Shown here: piece after piece, positions 52,275 through 60,703 of the stretch | How positions within the stretch are numbered: the first letter of the stretch is position 1 | Layout of the letters: the number at the start of each line of letters is the position of its first letter | Assembly: GCA_964523895.1 (NCBI GenBank) | Contig: CAZGBJ010000008.1 | Span: 38,406 to 102,405 of the forward strand | Reading direction: 5' to 3' | Length of the DNA: 64,000 nucleotides | From: UBA7359 sp964523895 | GTDB lineage: Bacteria > Pseudomonadota > Gammaproteobacteria > Eutrophobiales > Eutrophobiaceae | Made by a program: the position numbers and the translations under genes | The notes under the pieces: model-generated | Databases searched by the model: none | Seen by the model: the letters and a program-made list of their open reading frames with translations, nothing else | Told to the model about the DNA's origin: nothing

Positions 52275-52886
52275 TTACCAACGCTGTAGAAACTCATGAA
52301 TATTGTTTTTGGGCGTTTTTGTAATTTTTTGAGTTAGTGAGAATGGAATTGATTTTATATCGTACTGCCAGCTAATATCCTCTAACATTGCTAACCATAG
52401 TTTCGTTGTCATTTCAGAATCGTATAGCGCTCGGTGAAAAGCACCATCCGATGGAATATTTACGTGCTCTACCAAAGTTCCTAATTTGTGATTTGGTGCA
52501 TCTTGATAAATTCTTCTTGCCATCAACATAGAACAGACAAATTGACCGGAATATCTTCTAGAGATTTTAGCTAACTCGGCATCAAGAAAACGCTTATCAA
52601 ACGAGGCATTGTGCGCAACAAGATTATAACCATCAATAAAGTCAGCAAATTGATTCATCACTTCCTTACAAGGCGGTGCATCCTTCAACATGCCATTGGT
52701 AATACCAGTATAGTCTTCAATGAAACTATCAATACGCCGACCGGGGTTCATCAATTCCTGAAAGCGATCTACGACCGTCCCTTCCTCAATACGCACCGCG
52801 CCGATTTCAATCGCTCGATCACCATAATCTGGGGAAAGACCTGTTGTTTCAAAATCCAGTACGATGACCGTATTGGCCTTGGTCAT
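52275..52886 (-). CDS. DnaQ-like DEDDh 3'-5' exonuclease
   Basis: A 203-residue exonuclease of the DnaQ/Pol III epsilon superfamily. ExoI VIVLDFETTGLSPDYGDRAIEIGAV at 7-31 supplies the Asp-Glu pair; exoII NLVAHNASFDKRFLDAE near 90; exoIII HRALYDSEMTTKL near 145 has the His and Asp of the DEDDh type. It is too short and lacks the C-terminal alpha-binding region of true DnaQ, so it is a stand-alone exonuclease, perhaps related to ExoX or PolC-type proofreaders. Monocistronic. Confidence 0.88.
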   Translation of the reverse strand: MTKANTVIVLDFETTGLSPDYGDRAIEIGAVRIEEGTVVDRFQELMNPGRRIDSFIEDYTGITNGMLKDAPPCKEVMNQFADFIDGYNLVAHNASFDKRFLDAELAKISRRYSGQFVCSMLMARRIYQDAPNHKLGTLVEHVNIPSDGAFHRALYDSEMTTKLWLAMLEDISWQYDIKSIPFSLTQKITKTPKNNIHEFLQRW

Positions 52887-52928
52887 TTTATATTTTCCTT
52901 TCCAAAATCAAGAGACAAAGTTAAATGA

Positions 52929-52958
52929 CTAGGAGCCTGTCCGAGAACAGGCTCCTAG
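52929..52958. terminator. Perfect hairpin at the 3' end of efpL
   Basis: CTAGGAGCCTGT, a 6-nt loop, then ACAGGCTCCTAG: a 12-bp perfect stem. It covers the efpL stop codon (TAG at 52955-52957). On the minus strand the hairpin is followed only by a weak T-rich stretch, so its role as intrinsic terminator is plausible but unproven; it might also be a REP-like element. Confidence 0.6.
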
Positions 52959-53520
52959 GCGCGAGACATAAACTTCCCGGTACCGGTATTGATCTTAATA
53001 ATTTCACCAACTTCCATATACTCAGGCACCTGTACTTCTTTACCTGTACTCAAGGTAGCTGGTTTGGTACGGCCTGTTGCCGTTGCGCCTTTAAGATTCG
53101 GTACAGTATCAATAATTTTCATATCCACCGACTGCGGTAATTCAATGCTTAACAAAACACCCTCCATGATCAATGCAGAAAGTCCTTCCATCCCTTCCGT
53201 GACATATCCCATTTGTTCTTCAATATCTTCTGCATTTACTTCGTACTGAGAAAAATCTTCAGTATTCATGAAAATAAAATTATCACCATCTTTATAGGAA
53301 TACTGTACCGACTCCCGTACACAATCAGCCTCTTTTAAGAAATCATCACTTTATAAGACTCATCCAATTTCTGTCCCGTTTGTAAATTATTAAAACGAAT
53401 CTTATATAAGGTAGAAGCACCCCGAGAAGAAGGGCTTTTTGCCTCAATTTGTTTAACGGCATGTGGAACACCATTAATTTCAACCACCGTTCCTCGTTTA
53501 AGTTCACTGGCTTTAGGCAT
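52955..53520 (-). pseudogene. efpL: Elongation factor P-like protein EfpL (YeiP), frameshifted
   Basis: Two adjacent frames together encode a full EF-P-like protein of the YeiP/EfpL type. The 5' part (53520 to 53335) begins MPKASELKRGTVVEINGVPH and has the tip SPSSRGAS with Arg33, the EfpL alternative to the modified lysine of EF-P. The 3' part, in the -1 frame, continues G/S-D-D-F-L-K-E-A-D through IELPQSVDMKIIDT and KPATLSTGKEVQVPEYM to the end. The frame changes near 53349-53350, where AAAGTGATGAT should read AAAGGTGATGAT: a single missing G. As written the product stops after 61 residues. It is either an inactivating deletion or a sequencing error. EfpL helps ribosomes translate polyproline-type stretches. 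Confidence 0.88.
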
Positions 53521-54011
53521 TTGGGCTCCTGATAGTTTTCGTAGGTATGCTAAAGAAGTTGATTATAGAAGATAAAAGACCAAGACGAAAAATCCGGCAT
53601 ATTTTAATTTCTCAGTAGTTTTTCTATTAGAAATACGGCTTTAAAAGCCTGGATTATTCCTGATTACCTTCAATATTTCTGAAATAACTACCGAATTCTT
53701 TCGATACGTCGATGATTAGCACCGAAATTGGAATATGTAGGGAGTCATATATGAATCAAGCTATATTCCGGTGACAATGTAAATTACTCTGCCCCATAAT
53801 GAGTCATTTTAGAGTCTTTATCGGACAAATATCGCTTAAGTCAAGTATAAATATAGCATTTCCAGAAAGATTGTTATAAGGTGCGAATATTAGCGGTTTT
53901 TGTAGCGGTACCGGTAGTTCCTTGCAGTGTATTACAGCAGAACTTGGTAATTCTTCATCAAATATCTATGCTAATACATTGTTTTTTTAATTAATTAAGA
54001 GGTAACTAGAA
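53521..54011. other. 491-bp gene-free region between efpL and the cold-shock gene
   Basis: Holds the efpL and cspA promoters. No complete gene is supported. From 53880 to 53990 one plus-strand frame is open for 36 codons after a stop (53877-53879), ending TAA at 53988, and reads like a protein fragment (FCSGTGSSLQCITAELGN) but has no start; it may be a remnant. The last 100 bp before cspA contain a T-rich run and GAGG as ribosome site; a structured cold-shock leader is possible but not demonstrable. Confidence 0.4.
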
Positions 54012-54215
54012 ATGGCTACAGGTACAGTAAAATGGTTTAACGATAGTAAAGGTTTTGGTTTTATTTCTCCTTCTGATGGTAGTTCTGACGTATTCGTACA
54101 TCATAGTGCAATCAATGCTGAAGGCTTCAAATCACTAGCTGAAGGTCAAAGTGTATCTTTTGATACCGAGCAAGGTCCTAAAGGTCCTAGTGCAGTAAAT
54201 GTAACTGCACAATAA
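54012..54215 (+). CDS. Cold-shock domain protein
   Basis: A 67-residue single cold-shock domain: TGTVKWFNDSKGFGFISP with the RNP1 motif KGFGFI, and DVFVHHSAI with RNP2 VFVHH. Binds single-stranded RNA/DNA as an RNA chaperone. Strong GAGG ribosome site upstream and an intrinsic terminator right after the stop indicate a monocistronic transcript. Which csp paralogue it is cannot be said. Confidence 0.95.
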   Translation: MATGTVKWFNDSKGFGFISPSDGSSDVFVHHSAINAEGFKSLAEGQSVSFDTEQGPKGPSAVNVTAQ

Positions 54216-54236
54216 AAAAACCAAACAGTTTTTTTA

Positions 54237-54266
54237 GAAAGCCTCGCTAATGCGGGGCTTTTTTTA
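54237..54266 (+). terminator. Intrinsic terminator of the cold-shock gene
   Basis: AAAGCCTCGC, loop TAAT, then GCGGGGCTTT with a run of seven T after the stem. One G-T wobble pair in the stem. It begins about 22 bp after the cspA stop and is a textbook rho-independent terminator. Confidence 0.9.
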
Positions 54267-54495
54267 TCTCCATGGATGGAGTGTATGCCGCGAGAGGACA
54301 CGACTGCATGGATGCAGGAGGTAGAGCGACACAGGAGTCAAAGCCGAGGAGTCCGAAGCGGCGGTCTCCTTGGATGTCACGAGACGCTTATTAGGAAGTA
54401 AGTGGTAGAGTTGAGTCTGGAACAGAGACCGAGGAATCCGTAGCGGCGGCCTATTGGAACAGATGTATGGTAATTAACAGACATATAATCTACAC
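54267..54495 (+). repeat. Repeat region: dispersed repeat copy 2 and a local direct repeat
   Basis: 54300-54348 is the second copy of the repeat at 28805 (ACGACTGCATGGATGCAGG…). Just after it a direct repeat occurs twice: CCGAGGAGTCCGAAGCGGCG at 54344-54374 and CCGAGGAATCCGTAGCGGCG at 54429-54458. The region is GC-richer than its surroundings and contains no supported gene. Confidence 0.65.
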
Positions 54496-54870
54496 CTATC
54501 CTTCTATTTCTTTACCACTAGAACCATCAGATTTGTCTTCCAAAGAACCTAACCTGTAAGAATCGATAATACTTACCAACCAACTGATAAAAATTAGCGA
54601 AGTTGTAATATTGATTTGATGAATACTGCTACTTGCTAACTGCTTCAAAATTTCCTGCGTTATTCTGGCAATATCCATCGGAATCTCACCACTTAATATT
54701 CTGTCGCTGATTTGCTGCGCTATCTCTACCGTGGTTACAAGTAATAAGCATAGACACACAGTAGCAACACCAGCTAATAACGCACCTTGAACAGGCTTCT
54801 TTAGAAAAAAATGACCACTTCCAGGATAGATAAAAGCGGACAATAAGGCTGCTTTAAATGATTTACTCAA
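54496..54870 (-). CDS. Small membrane protein of unknown function
   Basis: A 124-residue protein with hydrophobic segments at about 5-45 (two helices, AFIYPGSGHFFLKKPVQGAL between them) and 86-107. The YPGSGHFFL turn resembles TM2-like or DUF6677-like small membrane proteins, but I cannot place it firmly. It ends in a charged tail (KSDGSSGKEIEG). It is followed by the repeat region and cspA. Confidence 0.6.
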   Translation of the reverse strand: MSKSFKAALLSAFIYPGSGHFFLKKPVQGALLAGVATVCLCLLLVTTVEIAQQISDRILSGEIPMDIARITQEILKQLASSSIHQINITTSLIFISWLVSIIDSYRLGSLEDKSDGSSGKEIEG

Positions 54871-54908
54871 TTTTTATACCATTTTTCATTTTTTGGTGTT
54901 CTTTATTT

Positions 54909-55667
54909 TCAAGCCAAATGATACAAAACGGGCATGGCCACAATATTATTTACCGTGAAGTTTTTCAGTACAAAACTCTTCAAGCTGGGTTTTAACACTA
55001 TCGAAGGTAAAACATGGATAAGCTTATCCCATCTACAATGGTTGATAAGATTATACTGGGAACCATTTTCAACAGGCTGTATTGGCGTTGAATTTGTCAA
55101 GTTTGCTTTTGCTGTCCACCATCCCGCTGTGTATTCCCATACATCCAACAAGGTTGACGTATCTTCCGCATAAAAATAGTTGAACAGAAAAATACCATTT
55201 GTCTCCTTGCTAACTTCGTCAATCCGATTGGGATTTTTTGCGACCATTAAATGTGTATATTTTGATTTTTTTTCCAACAATTGCTGAATCTTTTTAAATT
55301 CCGATGAATCCCTGATAGCCAGTGCATCATTTACCGATGTACATTCAACAAGTATCACAATATCAAATTTTGCAATATGCACGTCATAGCCTTTTCTTTC
55401 GATCAGCTCCATTCCTGGATTTGTACCGGGCGGAATAATAAACGCATCGAATAAATCCGCTCTTTGAACTGCAGGAAATGCCGGTTTTAATTCATTACAT
55501 AGAATTTTAAGTTCAGAAAGTAATGCTTTTTTAGCAGGGCTATTAGAAAAAAAAGGCCGCGGCAATTCAATTTCCGCAGCAAGGTGGATATAGCCAAAGG
55601 AATTGGGCGGAATAATCATGCCTTGTTCTCTAATACTATGAGCAAGATGGGGATTAACAATTTCCAT
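54909..55667 (-). CDS. Hypothetical protein, 252 residues
   Basis: Soluble protein, no signal peptide. Contains DVHIAKFDIVILVECTSVNDALAI (residues 94-117) and THLMVAKNPNRIDEVS, with an overall dimeric alpha/beta-barrel look (two ferredoxin-like halves), and several aromatic residues near LDVWEYTAGWWTAKANL. No catalytic motif recognised. It is 80 bp downstream of a YdhR-like gene on the same strand and may be in the same operon. Family not recognised. Confidence 0.65.
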   Translation of the reverse strand: MEIVNPHLAHSIREQGMIIPPNSFGYIHLAAEIELPRPFFSNSPAKKALLSELKILCNELKPAFPAVQRADLFDAFIIPPGTNPGMELIERKGYDVHIAKFDIVILVECTSVNDALAIRDSSEFKKIQQLLEKKSKYTHLMVAKNPNRIDEVSKETNGIFLFNYFYAEDTSTLLDVWEYTAGWWTAKANLTNSTPIQPVENGSQYNLINHCRWDKLIHVLPSIVLKPSLKSFVLKNFTVNNIVAMPVLYHLA

Positions 55668-55711
55668 ATGAATAACCTCATTAAGTTACCATTGATAAAT
55701 CAGTTTGATTG

Positions 55712-55749
55712 TAAACGAATTAAAGGAGTCTACCCCTCTAATTCGTTTA
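55712..55749. terminator. Hairpin between the YdhR-like gene and the next gene
   Basis: Perfect 11-bp arms TAAACGAATTA and TAATTCGTTTA with a 16-nt loop. It overlaps the stop codon of the YdhR-like gene. On the minus strand the stem is followed by CAATCAAAC, without a T-tract, so termination is uncertain; it may attenuate readthrough into 54909-55667. Confidence 0.5.
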
Positions 55750-56061
55750 ATTATAAAACGGAGAATTCATATCCTTGCTTGCGGCAGCGACCACATCCCC
55801 ATTAAACAGCTTTACAGACAGGTTGCCATTAATTTGCTGTGAGAAGGGGATCAGCAGTTCATCAATGTATTTTTGAGCAAAATCCAGTGATGAAAATTCG
55901 TAAAAGCCCCCGACAGTATGATTATTAACACCACTGAGCCAGGTCTTTGACTTCAGGCCTTCATACTTCTTCATTTCAGGATTTATTGGTTCCCAATCAA
56001 TCTGATCAAAGGGAACCAAAACCTGATACTCTGCATATAGAAAGATTTTTTTCGGGTTCAT
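55747..56061 (-). CDS. YdhR-like monooxygenase-fold protein
   Basis: A 104-residue protein: VLVPFDQIDWEPINPEMKKY near 16, then SKTWLSGVNNHTVGGFYEFSSLDFAQKYIDELL (residues 38-70), the strand-helix pattern of the YdhR / antibiotic-biosynthesis-monooxygenase ferredoxin fold (compare K-x-W…GGxYxF). Members are small dimeric proteins with few known activities. Upstream of a hypothetical gene, likely co-transcribed. Confidence 0.7.
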   Translation of the reverse strand: MNPKKIFLYAEYQVLVPFDQIDWEPINPEMKKYEGLKSKTWLSGVNNHTVGGFYEFSSLDFAQKYIDELLIPFSQQINGNLSVKLFNGDVVAAASKDMNSPFYN

Positions 56062-56264
56062 TGTTTACCTCCCTCGCAATAAGCCGTTTAGTTATTAGGT
56101 GAATTTCGAGTTTAATGAAAAGTTATACCCGAGCCTCGAATAGGAATCCACAGTAAAGAAGATTATAACCCTTTAATTAAATCACTCAGATACCTTTACT
56201 TTTTGTTAATCTTATGAAAAAGTTGTATCTAACTCCACTTATTAAAAGAATTTTTTGGAAAAGT

Positions 56265-56606
56265 ATGAAATCACAAAATAGAAGCTTATTTGTCATTTTT
56301 TGTTTTATTGTATTGATTACTGCTTGTAGTAATCAACCAACAATACAATCCGTCACATCTGATAAGGTCGTAATTAAAGCACCGCCAGAAAAATTTGTTG
56401 ATGCTTACGACATGGCTAAAAAGGAATGCGAAAAAAACACCAAACAGGCTCAATATATCACCGATGATACTGCTGGATTAGAAGTAGTTGCATTTAATTG
56501 TGTGGGCGAGGAAGTAGAAGTCGCTACAGAAGAAACGGAGGAAGCCCCAGCTGAAGCAGAAGAAGTAACAGCGGAAACTGAAGAGATCCCGGCAGAATCA
56601 GAATAA
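56265..56606 (+). CDS. Lipoprotein with acidic repeat tail
   Basis: About 113 residues from ATG 56265 (MKSQNRSLFVIFCFIVLITA followed by the lipobox cysteine, ITAC). TTTTGGAAAAG lies just before this ATG; an in-frame ATG at 56214 would add a hydrophobic-poor extension. A small domain (KVVIKAPPEKFVDAYDMAKKECEKN…GLEVVAFNC) is followed by a tail of repeated E-E-T/A-E-E motifs (EEVEVATEETEEAPAEAEEV), about ten acidic units. Membrane-anchored; function unknown. Confidence 0.75.
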   Translation: MKSQNRSLFVIFCFIVLITACSNQPTIQSVTSDKVVIKAPPEKFVDAYDMAKKECEKNTKQAQYITDDTAGLEVVAFNCVGEEVEVATEETEEAPAEAEEVTAETEEIPAESE

Positions 56607-56763
56607 GTCCCACCTTAGAGAATTGAAGGGCACCTTCCATGCACTTCGCCCCACCCTTTTGATTGCTTTCTTATAAATTTGAGAAATTAATCACACTATA
56701 AACTGCAAATTAGCCATCTCATATATACATATTGAGCAATTCAGTGACTATACTGAACGTTCT

Positions 56764-57615
56764 ATGTTACAAAAAATACTTACAAAACCGGTAGAGTTAA
56801 ATATTGATGACAAGATCATCACGTTTAAATCTATTGACGACTTTGAATTCGCTCTTGGCGCTCGCACAACTATTCCATTGGAAAAAATCACCGATGCTCT
56901 TAAAGCGACCCCTGGCGAATTAGATCTGGAATTAAATGCAATTGTTGTTGCTATAGAGCAACTTTCTGAATTAAATAATCAATCTCCTGAAACAGGCGAC
57001 ATAACTAAAACTCTTAAAGCCATCAACCCTGCTATTTTTTCTAATGATAATGGTTGGCGAGATATATTTTTTGCACTAAAAAAAGACACTTCTGCAGATT
57101 CGAGTAAATATAAACAAATAGCATTAACAAGCTATTTACAATACTTAACAAATCGACAGGAAATGATCCAAACGATAAAGACACAATTAGAAAAAGAAAA
57201 TATAAACAAAGAAAATATTGAACCTGCTCAATTCAGAACGGGCGAACTGGAAATTGATGGAGAATTCGATTCTAAAATACTTGCTGAAGAACTAGGCATG
57301 ACAAATATGCCGGTAGCTGAATATGTTGCCATTGAAGTTAAAGAAGGAGATGAAATAGCACTGCTATTAGCAAATTACCAATGTAAATTAATCGTTAAGG
57401 AAGGCGTTAAATTTATTGATAATGAAAATATTGAATATCCAATAATGAAAGGCATGAACAAAATAGGCAGAGGCCGTGAATGTACAGTAAGATTTTCAGA
57501 TACGATGCAGCGAATTTCAAGATTACATCTGATAATCATCAATCATGATAACAAAAAACTCGAATTAACCGACCTATCCACCTACGGAACACATTACCTG
57601 CAACAGTCTTCTTGA
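56764..57615 (+). CDS. FHA-domain protein
   Basis: A 283-residue protein. The C-terminal FHA domain (about 215-283) recognises phosphothreonine peptides: MKGMNKIGRGRECTVRFSD then MQRISRLHLIIINHDNKKLELTDLSTYGTHYL with the Gly-Arg, Ser-Arg-x-His and Ser/Thr-Tyr-Gly-Thr elements of the family. The N-terminal 200 residues are helical and unassigned. No Ser/Thr kinase is nearby. It lies 146 bp upstream of the DUF484 gene in the same direction. Confidence 0.85.
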   Translation: MLQKILTKPVELNIDDKIITFKSIDDFEFALGARTTIPLEKITDALKATPGELDLELNAIVVAIEQLSELNNQSPETGDITKTLKAINPAIFSNDNGWRDIFFALKKDTSADSSKYKQIALTSYLQYLTNRQEMIQTIKTQLEKENINKENIEPAQFRTGELEIDGEFDSKILAEELGMTNMPVAEYVAIEVKEGDEIALLLANYQCKLIVKEGVKFIDNENIEYPIMKGMNKIGRGRECTVRFSDTMQRISRLHLIIINHDNKKLELTDLSTYGTHYLQQSS

Positions 57616-57761
57616 ATAAATTTTACTTTTATTTTTTAAAAACACCTCTTCCTTTAAATTGTTTTAATATATAAATCTAAACCAGTTTAGTTAAATTAAT
57701 TATTTTTTTGCAATAATGAAAAAAGTAGTTATAGTTATAAGTATGATGTTAAATCTGTTAG

Positions 57762-58454
57762 ATGTTTATGGCAGTTAACAGAGAACTCACTGATAATCTG
57801 CCACTTATTATCGATTATCTGGAAAGAAACCCTGATATCTTTCTGGACGACCCCACTCTACTCTCAAAACTAAACCTTCCACACATCAACGGAAGAAACG
57901 TCAGCTCATTAATTGAATATCAAGTTGATCATTTAAGGCAAAATGAACAGTTACTGAAAACAAGAATAAACGAATTAATTAATAGTCAAAAGCATTATGA
58001 AGAACTAGCCAGTAATGTTCATCAGCAAGCATTAGCCTTAATGAATCTGAGCACAATAGAAACACTGTATGACAAGTTATTTCAATTTTTGAAACGTGAA
58101 TACCAATGTGCCCACTTGATGGTTTTTCTATTCAGTGAAAAAAGACCTTATCCAGATTATCGCAATCTTCGATTCAAACCGATCCACTCAAAATTACGAT
58201 ACCTATTCTCAGGACTTTATAACTCCAATAAACCACTCTGTGATAGCTTACCAGCAGAATATATCGATGTATTATTTGAAAAGGAAGCAAGCAAGATTAA
58301 ATCTACCGTCACACTACCGATATTAAATGACGGTATGCCTGGTTTGTTTATTCTGGGAAGCCAACAATACAATACTTACGAACAAGGCTTTGCAATCAAT
58401 CTATTGCAGCATTTAAAACAAGTATTTCTACAACGACTCGACAACCTACTTTAA
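57762..58454 (+). CDS. DUF484 family protein
   Basis: A 230-residue protein: LPLIIDYLERNPDIFLDDPTLLSKLNLPH near 15-45 (the invariant DUF484 opening), a coiled-coil segment (RNVSSLIEYQVDHLRQNEQLL), and a GAF-like second half (LFQFLKREYQCAHLMVFLFSEK…LPILNDGMPGLFILGSQQ). In many gammaproteobacteria it lies between dapF and xerC; neither is seen here. GTG/ATG choice: ATG 57762 versus ATG 57768. Function unknown. Confidence 0.88.
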   Translation: MFMAVNRELTDNLPLIIDYLERNPDIFLDDPTLLSKLNLPHINGRNVSSLIEYQVDHLRQNEQLLKTRINELINSQKHYEELASNVHQQALALMNLSTIETLYDKLFQFLKREYQCAHLMVFLFSEKRPYPDYRNLRFKPIHSKLRYLFSGLYNSNKPLCDSLPAEYIDVLFEKEASKIKSTVTLPILNDGMPGLFILGSQQYNTYEQGFAINLLQHLKQVFLQRLDNLL

Positions 58455-58493
58455 GCTCAAGGATTCTGGTCTTTCTCGACTATTTCAGTCGTG

Positions 58494-58721
58494 TTATACC
58501 CGAATATCGAGCAAAGTACCTCTGAGTTGATCCTCGATCTTTAAGGCCATGGCTGAGGCTTTCACCTGACGCTGACCCAATTTTAAATCAACAACATTCG
58601 CGGCTAAATCGCCCACATCAATGCCTCTGTCGGCAGTGGCAATATTACTCATCGCATTTGTCGTTTGCTGCAAGCCGCGCTGGATACCCGCCAGGGCAGA
58701 TTGAGATAAGCTTGAAATCAT
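58494..58721 (-). CDS. Small flagellar-rod/hook-domain-like protein
   Basis: A 75-residue protein whose sequence (AMSNIATADRGIDVGDLAANVVDLKLGQRQVKASAMALKIEDQLRGTLLDI) matches the C-terminal flagellar basal-body/hook domain, where sNVDLA…LVxLxxxQrxfqAnakvi…D…gtLLdi is the usual pattern. It has only this domain, as do other short proteins in gammaproteobacteria annotated as FlgE-like. No flagellar gene is nearby, so its role is unclear. Convergent with DUF484. Confidence 0.6.
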   Translation of the reverse strand: MISSLSQSALAGIQRGLQQTTNAMSNIATADRGIDVGDLAANVVDLKLGQRQVKASAMALKIEDQLRGTLLDIRV

Positions 58722-58880
58722 ATTATTTAACGATATTTGTCATAGATAAGGGCTTAGCTGCTATTTCCCTAAATCCTTTAGAAAACGCTTGCTTAAACTA
58801 CGACATCCGTCACAAAAATAGTCAAAACACACCAAATTCACGATAAATTAAGCTGAATATTGTGTGTAAATTACAGCGCC

Positions 58881-59189
58881 TTAATTTAAATAGAAATAAA
58901 TCATCGCAAGAATAAGGATTAAATAAAGCAATAGAAATAATGATGCAATAATTTTAGTAGGCATAATTTCTGAATAAACGATGCACTTAAAACTAGCAAA
59001 TAGTCCTAATAGAAATGAACTGAACAACATTGAAAAGCCTAAGACAATATCAAAATAATCCTCGTCATTTTCAACTGATTTAGTTGTATCTATTCCAAGA
59101 TAAGGTGATAAATTGATAAAAACTATTGGGACCAAAGCGATGACCCAATAAATAGTCTTAATTCGACTTTTATTCTCTACTTCTTCCAT
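58881..59189 (-). CDS. Small membrane protein of unknown function
   Basis: A 102-residue protein with three hydrophobic segments (residues 12-30, 47-68, 78-101) and a charged N-terminus (MEEVENKSRIK). No motif recognised. It lies 56 bp downstream of the peptidase-like gene on the same strand and may be its operon partner. Confidence 0.6.
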   Translation of the reverse strand: MEEVENKSRIKTIYWVIALVPIVFINLSPYLGIDTTKSVENDEDYFDIVLGFSMLFSSFLLGLFASFKCIVYSEIMPTKIIASLFLLLYLILILAMIYFYLN

Positions 59190-59245
59190 AACGAGCTCAC
59201 CTGCTAATGTTGGTTCTTATACTTTAAAAGAATCTACCTTTTATT

Positions 59246-60007
59246 TTAACTATCTTTTGATAATTCACTCAGAGAATGAAAATTATCAGACGGCTTTAAA
59301 GCTTGTTTCACGTATTCTCCCTCTTTCCAATATATTAAATACGCCTTTTTATTCTTCTTTGATGCAAGAATCCGATATTTATCATCTTTAATATGTAGCG
59401 CGGCATTATTTTCTACACCAATAGCAACACCTTGTGTTGTTTTCATCATCTCTTTTAAGGAAGGTTGTCGATGTTTTTCAACATCATAATGCGGACACAT
59501 TATTAAATCCGCATAATTCAAACCGGTGACTTTAATTAAGGTCTTATTACTGCCGTCTTTAAACTTACGCGAATCGCTATTACCTTGTCGAAACCAACAA
59601 ATCGCACCCGCACTCAAACCGCATAATACAGCACCGCATTTTCTGGCTTTATCTAAATACTTATCAATACCCAACTGTCGCCATAGCTTCATCATACGTA
59701 GCGTATTACCACCGCCGACATAAATAATATCGCTTTCTGAAATAAGCTCCTGTATTTTTCTGTTAGAAGGTCGATTACGATACAGTAACAACTCTTGCAC
59801 AGAACAACCTAAACGTTTTTCATACTGGTTACGAAACGCTTCATAATAATCCGCATTGTCTTCACTCGCAGTAGGAATAAACAACACCTTAGGCTTTTTC
59901 CTTTTTACCTGTTGAACAATGCGTTGGTCAATCAATGACGTTTGTGGCTCACGACTTTTAGGAACCATTAACTTCCCACCACCAATGGCAATAATATTTC
60001 TTTTCAT
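59246..60007 (-). CDS. Peptidase S51-family protein (PepE/cyanophycinase-like)
   Basis: A 253-residue protein with the S51 fold: RNIIAIGGGKL at the N-terminus, ESDIIYVGGGNTLRMMKLW near 95 and CGLSAGAICWF near 135 with the nucleophile serine. Also MCPHYDVEKHRQPS near 170, the conserved PHY/H region. Aspartyl dipeptidase PepE and cyanophycinase are the known members; this one has no cyanophycin context. Probably cleaves Asp-X dipeptides. Substrate not proven. Confidence 0.88.
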   Translation of the reverse strand: MKRNIIAIGGGKLMVPKSREPQTSLIDQRIVQQVKRKKPKVLFIPTASEDNADYYEAFRNQYEKRLGCSVQELLLYRNRPSNRKIQELISESDIIYVGGGNTLRMMKLWRQLGIDKYLDKARKCGAVLCGLSAGAICWFRQGNSDSRKFKDGSNKTLIKVTGLNYADLIMCPHYDVEKHRQPSLKEMMKTTQGVAIGVENNAALHIKDDKYRILASKKNKKAYLIYWKEGEYVKQALKPSDNFHSLSELSKDS

Positions 60008-60100
60008 CGTTTTTTGAGAATTAATTTAGATAGGCTTTAAAATTAGAATGATAAAAAGATGCTTAACCAATAGACTGAAAAAATATCTAGTAGAAAAATA

Positions 60101-60376
60101 TTAAGCAGCTATTTCAACTGAAACAGTCAAACCTAATTTATGCGCAATATTTACCAGACTATCTAAACGAAAGTCTTCAATCTTTCCTTTTAATAAAGCA
60201 TTAACACGAGGTTGAGTAATACCAAGTTGCTTTGCTGTTTCTTGCTGAGTTGAACCTGATTCTTCGATACAAGAAATAATGACAGTTAATAATTCAGCAC
60301 GCAGCTTTAAATTTTTCGCTTTAACGGGATTATCTTCGAGAGCATCCCAAACACTATCAAAAGTTTGTGTCTTCAT
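60101..60376 (-). CDS. higA: XRE-family antitoxin (HigA type)
   Basis: A 91-residue HTH protein: LTVIISCIEESGSTQQETAKQLGITQPRVNALLKGK (residues 29-64) forms the XRE helix-turn-helix, and a conserved N-terminal VWDALEDNPVKAKNL. Acts as antitoxin and autorepressor of the operon; it overlaps the toxin stop by 4 bp. Toxin-first order is typical of higBA. Confidence 0.9.
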   Translation of the reverse strand: MKTQTFDSVWDALEDNPVKAKNLKLRAELLTVIISCIEESGSTQQETAKQLGITQPRVNALLKGKIEDFRLDSLVNIAHKLGLTVSVEIAA

Positions 60377-60696
60377 GATTGCATCTCCTTTAATATTTTC
60401 AACGCGCGTTTCGCAGCTTCAATATCACGCTTACCTGTTTTTTGCGTTTTCTTATTAAACGCATGTAATACATAAATTGCCGATTCATATTTAGCAATAT
60501 AAATAACTCTATACTGACCTTCATGCTGAATACGTAATTCGCTTACACCAGCATCAATCGCCTGCATCGGTTTCCAATCCGTTGGTTCAAAGCCACGCTG
60601 TACCCTATCCAATTGATAACCCACTTCCCTTTTTACTAGTTGTGGAAAATCCTTGATCGCGTCCAATGCGTTGCCCATAAAAGTTATCGGCTTCAT
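60373..60696 (-). CDS. higB: HigB-type toxin (phage Gp49-like)
   Basis: A 107-residue RelE-superfamily toxin: NALDAIKDFPQLVKREVGYQLDRVQRG near 8-34, then the conserved ELRIQHEGQYRVIYIAKYESAIYVLHAFNKKTQKT (residues 53-87), the hallmark of Gp49/HigB-like mRNA interferases. Upstream of higA with a 4-bp overlap; the promoter contains a tandem palindromic operator. Confidence 0.9.
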   Translation of the reverse strand: MKPITFMGNALDAIKDFPQLVKREVGYQLDRVQRGFEPTDWKPMQAIDAGVSELRIQHEGQYRVIYIAKYESAIYVLHAFNKKTQKTGKRDIEAAKRALKILKEMQS

Positions 60697-60703
60697 TAAT
60701 AGA

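Noticed and set aside
52955..53520. Programmed -1 frameshift as explanation for the split efpL
   Set aside because: The region around the shift (TCT TAT AAA GTG) does not form an X-XXY-YYZ slippery heptamer and no downstream pseudoknot is evident; a single lost G is simpler.
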